A DNA stretch of 12,667 nucleotides, taken from NCBI GenBank assembly GCA_964435595.1, contig CAYSZV010000038.1:1-12667 (forward strand). The letters are read 5' to 3'. Shown piece after piece: positions 6,243 through 11,905 of this stretch. Numbering within the stretch: the first letter of the stretch is position 1; every line of letters begins with the position of its first letter. The position numbers and the translations under genes are program-made. Under the pieces are notes generated by a model. That model was given only the letters and a program-made list of their open reading frames with translations, ran no database searches and was not told where the DNA came from. This DNA comes from Izemoplasma sp964435595. GTDB taxonomy: Bacteria > Bacillota_I > Bacilli_A > Izemoplasmatales > Izemoplasmataceae.

Positions 6243-7502
6243 ATGAAATATCTAATACAAAAAATTAATGCCACATTTTATTATGGTTGGGTTATTGTAA
6301 TACTGAGCGCAATGACGTTTTTTTTAAGTGCTCCAGGACAAACATACTCGATTAGTGTTTTTATTAAAGTTTATTTAGAAGAGTTTGAGTATTCATCAAC
6401 TATGATTTCTACAGCATATAGTGTTGCAACGATTATTAGTGGTACAATGCTTGTGTTTATGGGAAAAGCAATTGATAAATTCGGAATAAGAAAAGTTCTT
6501 CTTGTTGTTCCGATAATGCTAGGACTTACTGCGTTTTATAATAGTTTTGTTTCGAGTATTTATATGATATTTGTTGGATTTATATTTTTGCGTTATTTTG
6601 GACAAGGATCAATGACTTTGATACCAAATACACTTGTTCCTCAATGGTTCAAAAAGAAACGAGCATTTGCCTTAAGTATTGCTGGTCTTGGTGGATTGGT
6701 TGCTATGCTTCTTGTGCCTTCATTTAACTTGTGGATGATTTCACAAATAGGATGGCAAAATGCATGGAGAATATGGTCTTTAATCTTAATCATAGGGTTT
6801 ATCCCAATCGTATTTATGTTCGCAGCAAATAAACCTGAAGATTTGGATATGACGATAGAAAATGATATGGACACAACTGAGCAATCAATAGCGGAAGCGT
6901 TGATTGAATTAGATAAAGATAGCTTCTCCCTATCTGAAGCAATCAAAGTCAAAGAGTTTTGGATAGTTGGGATGATTAATATGATTCCTGCAATGTTTAG
7001 TACTGGTCTTGCATTTCATTTCTTTACGATTATGGAATTGAGAAGTATTAGCTCTGAAGCTGCTGCGGTCATATTGGGATTGATGGCGTTGCCGGCATTT
7101 ATTATGCCGTTTATTTCAAAATTAGTAGTAGATAAATATCCTGTTAAGTACATATTATCTACTACATTTTTTATGACAATTCTTAGTATGGTGTTTTTAA
7201 TGTTTGGTGTAAATAATGTGACTCTAGCAATTATTTTCATTCTATTTTATGGACTTGGTATTGCTGTTCAAACACTCTCTACAAATGTATTGTGGCCCAA
7301 TTATTTTGGGAGAAAACATTTAGGAAGTATTCAAGGTGCTGCCATCGTGTTTATGGTAGTTGGTAGTGCGCTTGGTCCACTGCCATTTGGAATTGCATAT
7401 GATATAACTGGGGGATATAATATTGCAATCTTGGGAATGATTATATTTACGAGTATCGCATTCTTTTTGTCTTTTCTTGTTACAAAGCCAACAAAAGTAT
7501 GA
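6243..7502 (+). CDS. Major facilitator superfamily transporter, OFA/monocarboxylate-like
   Basis: GGAGTGA (6232-6238) sets the start. The 419-residue product has about 12 hydrophobic helices split 6+6, with an acidic cytoplasmic linker at about 200-225 (rich in D, E and T). The first half has Y-G-W-V-I near the N-terminus, then G-Q-T-Y-S-I-S-V-F in TM1, and the loop 2-3 signature G-K-x-I-D-K-F-G-I-R-K, all typical of oxalate:formate antiporter (OFA) and monocarboxylate-porter-like MFS proteins. These move small organic anions across the membrane; the substrate here cannot be read from sequence. The gene ends with TGA and stands alone between promoters, so it has no metabolic neighbours to suggest a substrate. 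Family is sure, subfamily moderately so. Confidence 0.88.
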   Translation: MKYLIQKINATFYYGWVIVILSAMTFFLSAPGQTYSISVFIKVYLEEFEYSSTMISTAYSVATIISGTMLVFMGKAIDKFGIRKVLLVVPIMLGLTAFYNSFVSSIYMIFVGFIFLRYFGQGSMTLIPNTLVPQWFKKKRAFALSIAGLGGLVAMLLVPSFNLWMISQIGWQNAWRIWSLILIIGFIPIVFMFAANKPEDLDMTIENDMDTTEQSIAEALIELDKDSFSLSEAIKVKEFWIVGMINMIPAMFSTGLAFHFFTIMELRSISSEAAAVILGLMALPAFIMPFISKLVVDKYPVKYILSTTFFMTILSMVFLMFGVNNVTLAIIFILFYGLGIAVQTLSTNVLWPNYFGRKHLGSIQGAAIVFMVVGSALGPLPFGIAYDITGGYNIAILGMIIFTSIAFFLSFLVTKPTKV

Positions 7503-7606
7503 TTGTATTAACAAATTTTTTTAAAATAAGAATACTTTATTTTATTAAAAAATCGCCTACTAATAGAATTTAGTCCCATGTGTACTTGTTTGTTCTAGGT
7601 GTTTCG

Positions 7607-7615
7607 TGTTATGAT
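7607..7615 (+). promoter_or_regulatory. Extended -10 promoter of the second GGDEF gene
   Basis: TG-t-TATGAT (7607-7615) is a good extended -10, with a loose TTGTTT (7586-7591) upstream. Predicted start is near 7622, giving a leader of about 30 bases to the GTG at 7654. It supports the GTG as the natural gene start. The preceding stretch 7503-7606 holds only a weak all-AT hairpin (7523-7543). Confidence 0.55.
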
Positions 7616-7653
7616 TTCTTTGATACTTAAAATGATTTTGAGGAGAGGATACT

Positions 7654-7738
7654 GTGAATATAGAGATTATTTATATGTTTGATAATAATATCTATGCATT
7701 TTTGTTGCTGTCAATATTACTTTTTGTCGTGATCGTTA
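7654..7738 (+). CDS. 5' part of a membrane GGDEF gene, cut by the assembly gap
   Basis: GTG 7654 follows a strong AGGAGAGGA (7641-7649). It opens 28 codons that begin (M)-N-I-E-I-I-Y and end in a hydrophobic helix reading S-I-L-L-F-V-V-I-V exactly at the run of N. The last 44 bases (7695-7738) recur at 7951-7994 with one mismatch and in the same codon phase, so these codons probably join directly to K-K-D-I-Y-D at 7995 onward. In that reading the first helix is Leu-only where the copy after the gap has Arg, which suits a membrane helix better. The alternative is a separate, truncated paralogue. Confidence 0.65.
7695..7738 (+). repeat. Copy 1 of a 44-base sequence flanking the gap
   Basis: Identical to 7951-7994 except T7721 versus G7977. 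It ends at the first N, as expected for an unmerged contig overlap. Confidence 0.9.
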
Positions 7739-7748
7739 NNNNNNNNNN
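7739..7748. other. Assembly gap (10 N)
   Basis: Ten consecutive N. The true length is unknown. It separates the 5' part of a GGDEF gene from a partial minus-strand hemerythrin gene. Confidence 1.
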
Positions 7749-7820
7749 CTGTTCATCTATCTCCTCAACACCTGTTTCATAATCCTTGCTCCACTTTATA
7801 TTTTTAATATCGCCTTTCAT
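7749..7820 (-). CDS. Bacteriohemerythrin, N-terminal 24 codons only (cut by gap)
   Basis: Read on the minus strand from ATG at 7820-7818, 24 codons run into the gap. They contain I-K-W-S-K-D-Y-E-T-G-V and then E-E-I-D-E-Q, the conserved start of bacterial hemerythrins (W-x-x-x-Y-x-x-G-V-x-x-I-D-E-Q-H), where the next residue would be an iron-binding His. The frame is closed by a stop just upstream, so the ATG is the only sensible start; an AAAAGG sequence is 12 bases away. A full protein is about 130 residues and binds O2 at a di-iron centre, for sensing, transport or detoxification. The rest is missing, either lost in the gap or because this contig end belongs elsewhere in the genome. Confidence 0.7.
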
Positions 7821-7924
7821 TTTTTGAATAAGCCTTTTCTTTTACCCATCAAAAATCAGAACATTTATTAAATTGCAAATGATAATAAAGCCCATTTGTA
7901 TAAATATAATGTTTAGGTAAACCA
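7821..7924. other. Intergenic segment of the right-hand contig
   Basis: These 104 bases separate the hemerythrin start from the ATG at 7925. They are very AT-rich with no clear consensus promoter in either direction. The AGG at about 7915 is a poor ribosome site for the ATG at 7925, in contrast to the strong site before GTG 7654. Confidence 0.5.
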
Positions 7925-9067
7925 ATGTTTAAAAAAGTAATACTTAGCACTGCATTTTTGTTGCTGTCAATATTACGTTTTGTCGTGATCGTTAAAAAAG
8001 ATATCTATGATTATTCTCGTAAACTATTTTATCGAATGATCATCATTAATATGATATTACTGATTGTTGAAGTGTTAGCCTGGGCATTTGATGGGATTAC
8101 TACTTCAGAAGCAGGTATTGCTAATTATGTCTTTAATATCTTGTTAATATTGTTTGAGCCAATTATGGCTTCAATGTGGCTATCTTATGTAGATTATAAA
8201 ATCAATCGTTCCATTGAACGATTGAAGAAAAGATTGTTTTATTTACATGCATCGGTCTTTTCAGGTATATTGCTAATTATTAATATATTTACACCTGTTG
8301 CATTTACGATTGATGACAATAATATTTATCATCGTGGAAGTCTACTTTGGCTTAGTTTAGTGTTTGTATTTGGACTTGTGCTGTACACGATTGTGATAGC
8401 GATTAAGAATCGTGAGACAATTAGTGATAGAATGATTTTCTTTATTGCAGCATTTGCATTATTACCAGTACTGGTATCGTTTATACAACTTTTTATCTAT
8501 GGCTTGATTTTAACGTGGGCTGTAGTTGCGCTAGGTGTCGTATTTGCTTATTATTTACTTGAAATTGCAGGAAACTCAGTTGATTACTTAACTGGACTCT
8601 CTTCCCGTAAGAAGATTGAAGAAATCATAACTGGATGTATTGAAAACAAAGAAAATTTTACAGTAATTATGTTGGATTTGGAAAATTTTAAAACTATAAA
8701 TGATAAGTATGGACATAAAAAAGGGGATGAAACATTGATTCATCTTTCTAAAGTACTACTTAAAACATTTGGAAAATCTAATTTTGTTTCTCGTATTGGT
8801 GGAGATGAGTTTTTAATTGTAATTAGAGATTCTATGGCGCAAGACAAGGAATATTACAGAGAGAGATTATTAAAAGAAGTTAATGCGTATCGACCATTTG
8901 ATTTATTGAAACATATTGGATATAGTGTTGGTGTAAAAGAATTTATACCTGATTTGAATCTATCAATAGATACGATATTAGATGATGTTGATAAATTAAT
9001 GTATGAAAATAAGAGTAAGAATAAGAATTTTAAAAGAAGAAAGACTGACAACATTGATACCTTATAG
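7925..9067 (+). CDS. Membrane-bound diguanylate cyclase (7TM-GGDEF); 5' end doubtful
   Basis: As assembled it begins M-F-K-K-V at 7925 and has 380 residues; the natural start is more likely GTG 7654 across the gap. Seven hydrophobic helices with positive-inside loops (K-K-D...R-K, then R-L-K-K-R, then K-N-R) cover about 1-215, a sensor-like membrane domain not matched to a named family. The GGDEF domain begins D-Y-L-T-G-L-S-S-R-K near residue 220, contains M-L-D-L-E-N-F-K-x-I-N-D-K-Y-G-H, and has an intact G-G-D-E-F at 292-296. The RxxD inhibitory site is absent, so the enzyme should make c-di-GMP without that product feedback. The basic tail (K-S-K-N-K-N-F-K-R-R-K) lies after the domain. Arg18 within the first helix is odd and falls at the single mismatch between the two 44-base copies. 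No EAL or HD-GYP domain is fused. Confidence 0.88.
   Translation: MFKKVILSTAFLLLSILRFVVIVKKDIYDYSRKLFYRMIIINMILLIVEVLAWAFDGITTSEAGIANYVFNILLILFEPIMASMWLSYVDYKINRSIERLKKRLFYLHASVFSGILLIINIFTPVAFTIDDNNIYHRGSLLWLSLVFVFGLVLYTIVIAIKNRETISDRMIFFIAAFALLPVLVSFIQLFIYGLILTWAVVALGVVFAYYLLEIAGNSVDYLTGLSSRKKIEEIITGCIENKENFTVIMLDLENFKTINDKYGHKKGDETLIHLSKVLLKTFGKSNFVSRIGGDEFLIVIRDSMAQDKEYYRERLLKEVNAYRPFDLLKHIGYSVGVKEFIPDLNLSIDTILDDVDKLMYENKSKNKNFKRRKTDNIDTL
7951..7994 (+). repeat. Copy 2 of the 44-base sequence flanking the gap
   Basis: Matches 7695-7738 at 43 of 44 positions and in the same reading phase. Similarity stops abruptly to its left, which suits a chimeric contig end or a recombination junction. 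Confidence 0.9.
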
Positions 9068-9096
9068 CATTGCTCGATGGAGCAATGCTTTTTTTA
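9066..9096 (+). terminator. Terminator of the GGDEF gene
   Basis: AGCATTGCTC (9066-9075) and GAGCAATGCT (9080-9089) form a perfect 10-bp stem with a 4-base loop, followed by TTTTTTT. The stem starts inside the TAG stop codon. Confidence 0.95.
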
Positions 9097-9172
9097 CTCT
9101 TAAAGCAAATGAAAACCACCTTTGTTATGTTTTTACAATATTAAAAAGCAAGTGACAAAAAAATGACATCGA

Positions 9173-9772
9173 TTAGGATGCCAATAATTTGTCTAGATTC
9201 TTTTGGAATGCTGCTAGGTGATTTTCTGATGCATCACGTAATTCTATAAAAACATCTTTAATATCTTCGGGTAATTCATCTTGTGTTAAAAAGAGATTAT
9301 ACATAGCAATATTCAATATTTCAGCTTGTACACCTGTCGCAAATGCATCTTCAATATCTTCGATGCTGATAATATGGTCTAGTGAAGAATCTTCTATCTG
9401 TGTAATATCGTATGTTTCAAATAGAGGAAGTAGCAAACTGATATGTGTTTCTTCACTTTCTATTATGTTTGTGAATGGCTTAGTGATATCAAAGTTTTCA
9501 ATAATGTATGTATATTCTTGTCTGGCCGCATATTCATCTTGTAAAGCATAGACAAGCATCTCTTCTATTGTAAATGAAACATTATCAAGTGCACCAAGAG
9601 ATCCGTAATCATCATGTTCATCATTGCTTGCTTCATTGATTATTTCCGATTTTTCTTCTTCTAGGAGTAAGTCTGTTTCCGTGTTGTTTAAGTCGATTGT
9701 AGTCATATCATCACATCCTGATAATGAGAATGAAAATAATAGAACTGAAATGAGAATTGATATTTTTTTCAT
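9173..9772 (-). CDS. DUF2202 ferritin-like lipoprotein
   Basis: The minus-strand ATG at 9772-9770 follows AAGGAA seven bases upstream. Residues 1-20 are a lipoprotein signal ending L-S-G-C (Cys20), so the protein sits outside the cell membrane. An acidic linker (20-65) leads into four predicted helices with ferritin-like metal ligands: Glu80 (D-E-Y), Glu107-x-x-His110 (S-E-E-T-H), Glu151 (Q-A-E-I) and Glu183/His185 (S-E-N-H-L-A-A-F). The last motif resembles the NHLRAF-type ending of the DUF2202 family, whose members are rubrerythrin/ferritin-like di-iron proteins of uncertain function. Iron binding, or oxygen/peroxide handling at the cell surface, is a reasonable inference. It is convergent with the GGDEF gene and divergent from the oxidoreductase gene. 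No clear terminator lies beyond its stop in 9097-9172. Confidence 0.85.
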   Translation of the reverse strand: MKKISILISVLLFSFSLSGCDDMTTIDLNNTETDLLLEEEKSEIINEASNDEHDDYGSLGALDNVSFTIEEMLVYALQDEYAARQEYTYIIENFDITKPFTNIIESEETHISLLLPLFETYDITQIEDSSLDHIISIEDIEDAFATGVQAEILNIAMYNLFLTQDELPEDIKDVFIELRDASENHLAAFQKNLDKLLAS

Positions 9773-9835
9773 TGGCTATTCCTTCTTTCTTCGTTCGTAC
9801 ACTAACTAAACAAGTGAGATTGGAATTTTATTGGG

Positions 9836-9841
9836 ATTATA
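9836..9841 (-). promoter_or_regulatory. Candidate -10 of the DUF2202 gene
   Basis: TATAAT on the minus strand (plus 9836-9841) lies about 64 bases before the ATG. The -35 region is not convincing. It would give a 5' leader of roughly 57 bases. Confidence 0.4.
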
Positions 9842-9927
9842 TTTATTTTTTTAGCAATGAATCTATAGTAAACGATTAAATGATAAATCAATACCAAAAG
9901 CATTCGGGAATTTTATATTGGTATCCA

Positions 9928-9936
9928 TGTTATAAT
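9928..9936 (+). promoter_or_regulatory. Extended -10 promoter of the MDR oxidoreductase
   Basis: TG-t-TATAAT (9928-9936) is a perfect extended -10; the -35 region is weak. Predicted start near 9943 leaves a leader of about 20 bases containing AAAGGAGGT (9950-9958). Confidence 0.65.
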
Positions 9937-9963
9937 TTAAGTGTGTATAAAAGGAGGTATAGT

Positions 9964-10872
9964 ATGAAAGCAATAATACAAAAAAAATATGGTGGTCCTG
10001 AAATGCTGGTAGTAGCAGAAGTAGAAAGACCAAAACATGATGATAAATCAGTTGTAATAGAAGTGTGTGTGGCAAATATTGCAAGTGGTGATATGAGAGT
10101 GAATACACTTGATGTTCCGTTTGGACTGAAAACGATAATGAGACTTGTTATGGGATGGAATGGACCTCGAAAACATATTAGAGGGATTACAGGAAGTGGT
10201 ATCGTTGTAGAAACTGGAAAAGAAGTCTCAAAATATAGTAATGGAGATCGTGTTTACTTTATCAATTCAATGAAAGCAGGCGCAATGGCAGAATATATTT
10301 CACTGCCTGAAAAGTCGATCATGGCTAAGATACCAAATAATATATCTTTTGAAGAAGCAGCACCTGTAGCATTTGGAGCAATGAGTGCGTTACACTTTAT
10401 TAATGAAAAAAACATTAAAAGAAATGATAAAGTATTGATATTAGGGGCAAGTGGTAGTGTAGGGACATATGCAGTGCAACTTGCAAAATATTATGGTGGA
10501 GAAGTAACTGCGGTTTGTAGTCAAAAGAATCATAGTATTGTTCAGGAAATTGGAGCTGATCATATGATTGACTATACGCAAATTGATATCTCAAAGTTAA
10601 CGAAGAAATATAATGTTGTTTTTGATGCAGTTGGATTCTATAAAAAGAAAAACTTAAAAAACTTACTTCTACATAAAGGGAAGTATTTATCAATAAAATT
10701 ACCGACATCAGAAAAAGTTGAAAAACTGAATGAATTGAATAAAATAATCGAACAAGGAAAACTTAAGACAGTAATTGATAAGGTATACACAATGAATCAA
10801 TTTAAAGAAGCACACGAGCACGTATATTCAAAACACAAAGTTGGTAATGTAGTAATTACTATTAAGAATTGA
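9964..10872 (+). CDS. Zinc-free medium-chain dehydrogenase/reductase (quinone-oxidoreductase-like)
   Basis: The frame is open from 9880, but the near-perfect ribosome site AAAGGAGGT (9950-9958) and the promoter at 9928-9936 place the start at ATG 9964, giving 302 residues. The N-terminal GroES-like domain has M-K-A-I-I-Q-K-x-Y-G and N-I-A-S-G-D (residues 38-43). The Rossmann cofactor loop G-A-S-G-S-V-G is at 161-167, preceded by V-L-I-L, and the C-terminus ends G-x-V-V-I-T. The zinc-binding Cys/His pattern of alcohol dehydrogenases is missing, so this is the quinone-oxidoreductase/enoyl-reductase branch of the MDR superfamily, using NAD(P)H to reduce a quinone, enone or similar compound. The true substrate is not readable. 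It ends in TGA and is followed by a separate promoter. Confidence 0.88.
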   Translation: MKAIIQKKYGGPEMLVVAEVERPKHDDKSVVIEVCVANIASGDMRVNTLDVPFGLKTIMRLVMGWNGPRKHIRGITGSGIVVETGKEVSKYSNGDRVYFINSMKAGAMAEYISLPEKSIMAKIPNNISFEEAAPVAFGAMSALHFINEKNIKRNDKVLILGASGSVGTYAVQLAKYYGGEVTAVCSQKNHSIVQEIGADHMIDYTQIDISKLTKKYNVVFDAVGFYKKKNLKNLLLHKGKYLSIKLPTSEKVEKLNELNKIIEQGKLKTVIDKVYTMNQFKEAHEHVYSKHKVGNVVITIKN

Positions 10873-10897
10873 AACATTAATTAATAATGATTATAAT
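10869..10897 (+). promoter_or_regulatory. Promoter of the serine protease gene
   Basis: TTGAAA (10869-10874, five of six) and a perfect TATAAT (10892-10897) are 17 bases apart. The -35 overlaps the TGA of the oxidoreductase. Predicted start near 10904 falls at the AGGTGA ribosome site, leaving a leader of only about 11 bases before the ATG. Confidence 0.65.
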
Positions 10898-10914
10898 GAG
10901 TACAGGTGATAATG

Positions 10915-11631
10915 ATGAGAAAAATATTAGTAATAGTATTATTGGTATTTATGACAGGCTGTACAACAGTTGATGAAGAACAATTGAAAAATGATATCAA
11001 AGAGGAAATCTTAGAAGAAATTCAATTTGATCCTTCCCTTTTTAATGAGCATTTGATAGAAATTTCTTCTTCAATAAATAAATGGACTGTTGCAATCGAA
11101 GTAACAGTAGGAGAAACAACTACTATAGGATCTGGAATTATCTATAGTAATGATGAAAATGAGTACTTGATATTAACCAATGAACACGTTGTAAGATACG
11201 CTGATAGCATTGAAGTGTTTATCCCATCACAAGACATATATATTACTGCAACTATTGTGAAAACAGACACAGAATTAGACTTAGCTATACTTAGTATTTC
11301 TACATTAACAGAACTAAGTTATCTTGAAATCGTTGATGTTGAATACCAAATTGGGGAAATAGTTTTAGCTTGTGGAACACCTATCAGTCAAGAATATCCT
11401 AAGTCCATCACTCTTGGAATTATTTCGAATATTTATGGGAATACCATTCAACATGATGCAAGTATCAATATTGGAAATAGTGGGGGTCCACTATTCAATT
11501 TGTATGGGGAATTAATTGGGATAAATGTTTCTAAAATTAATACAACATATATTGGTAACAATACTGTTTTTGTTGAGGGAATGGGGTTTAGTATCGGGAT
11601 TGACACAATCATTTTATTTATAAGTGAGTAA
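10915..11631 (+). CDS. Trypsin-like (HtrA-type) serine protease lipoprotein without PDZ domain
   Basis: An in-frame GTG (10906) lies inside the ribosome site AGGTGA (10904-10909), so ATG 10915 is preferred over GTG 10906 and ATG 10912; the product is 238 residues. Residues 1-16 form a lipoprotein signal with lipobox M-T-G-C (Cys16). A short acidic helix (17-50) leads to the chymotrypsin-fold domain with the full triad: His91 in T-N-E-H-V-V, Asp122 in E-L-D-L-A-I-L, and Ser189 in G-N-S-G-G-P. These are the HtrA/DegP signatures. The protein stops soon after the protease domain, so no PDZ domain is present, unlike most HtrA proteins. It should be an active protease on the outer membrane face, for quality control or processing of surface proteins. 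The neighbouring lipoproteins are possible but unproven substrates. Confidence 0.9.
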   Translation: MRKILVIVLLVFMTGCTTVDEEQLKNDIKEEILEEIQFDPSLFNEHLIEISSSINKWTVAIEVTVGETTTIGSGIIYSNDENEYLILTNEHVVRYADSIEVFIPSQDIYITATIVKTDTELDLAILSISTLTELSYLEIVDVEYQIGEIVLACGTPISQEYPKSITLGIISNIYGNTIQHDASINIGNSGGPLFNLYGELIGINVSKINTTYIGNNTVFVEGMGFSIGIDTIILFISE

Positions 11632-11632
11632 T

Positions 11633-11664
11633 ACAAATCGAAATGATACAGTTTATTTGTTTTT
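11633..11664 (+). terminator. Weak terminator of the protease gene
   Basis: ACAAAT (11633-11638) pairs with ATTTGT (11655-11660), with TTTT following. The stem is AT-rich with a large loop, so it is probably leaky. Confidence 0.4.
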
Positions 11665-11665
11665 C

Positions 11666-11693
11666 TTGCATTCCTCATTTTTAGTTGTATAAT
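11666..11693 (+). promoter_or_regulatory. Promoter of the riboswitch-led lipoprotein
   Basis: A perfect TATAAT (11688-11693) lies 16 bases after a weak TTGCAT (11666-11671). Predicted start is near 11700, so the transcript begins with the hairpin at 11701-11727. Confidence 0.6.
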
Positions 11694-11700
11694 GAAACTA

Positions 11701-11727
11701 TGTAGATATGATTTCAGTCTATCTACA
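11701..11727 (+). repeat. 5'-end hairpin of the riboswitch transcript
   Basis: TGTAGATA (11701-11708) and TATCTACA (11720-11727) pair perfectly around an 11-base loop. Being at the predicted 5' end it may stabilise the RNA. Its right arm also complements GTAGATA (11784-11790) in the aptamer. Confidence 0.6.
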
Positions 11728-11738
11728 TTAATGAAAAA

Positions 11739-11813
11739 GGCACACTTATCGAAAGGTAAGGTCGCAAAACCATGGGTCTAAGAGTAGATACTACTTATGA
11801 TCGCCAGGCTGCC
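11739..11813 (+). ncRNA. Cyclic di-GMP-I (GEMM-I) riboswitch aptamer
   Basis: The elements of the class appear in order. GGCACA is the ligand-binding entry, and G11739 corresponds to the guanine (G20 in the Vibrio Vc2 structure) that selects c-di-GMP. The stem CTTATC/GGTAAG (11745-11760) is closed by a GAAA tetraloop, followed by GTCGCAAAACC with the A (11766) that stacks between the ligand bases. The tetraloop receptor is TCTAAG (11777-11782) with TATGA (11796-11800), a U-A version of the standard 11-nt CCUAAG/UAUGG receptor. It encloses the stem AGTAG/CTACT (11783-11795). Closing P1 is GGCA (11739-11742) with TGCC (11810-11813). The family call rests on these motifs read by eye; the short P1 is the weakest part. 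It lies upstream of a lipoprotein gene and of a terminator platform. Confidence 0.9.
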
Positions 11814-11850
11814 AAAATATTACTAAATGCATATACTCGAAAATTTTGGC
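11811..11850 (+). promoter_or_regulatory. Predicted antiterminator stem of the riboswitch
   Basis: GCCAAAAT (11811-11818) pairs with ATTTTGGC (11843-11850). It shares GCC 11811-11813 with aptamer stem P1 and GGC 11848-11850 with the terminator stem, so it is mutually exclusive with both. Confidence 0.6.
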
Positions 11851-11874
11851 TCCTATATTAGGGAACCTTTTTTT
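11848..11874 (+). terminator. Riboswitch-controlled terminator
   Basis: GG-C-TCC-TA pairs with TA-G-GGA-A-CC (11848-11867; one C/A mismatch and one bulged G), followed by seven T (11868-11874). A competing perfect hairpin, GGGAAC (11861-11866) with GTTCCC (11875-11880), would break it. The ribosome site AAGGAG (11892-11897) lies beyond it. Confidence 0.6.
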
Positions 11875-11905
11875 GTTCCCAAAAAATCGAGAAGGAGTGA
11901 AACAA

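Noticed and set aside
9880..9963. N-terminal extension of the MDR oxidoreductase from ATG 9880
   Set aside because: The extension contains the extended -10 promoter and the AAAGGAGGT ribosome site that serve ATG 9964.
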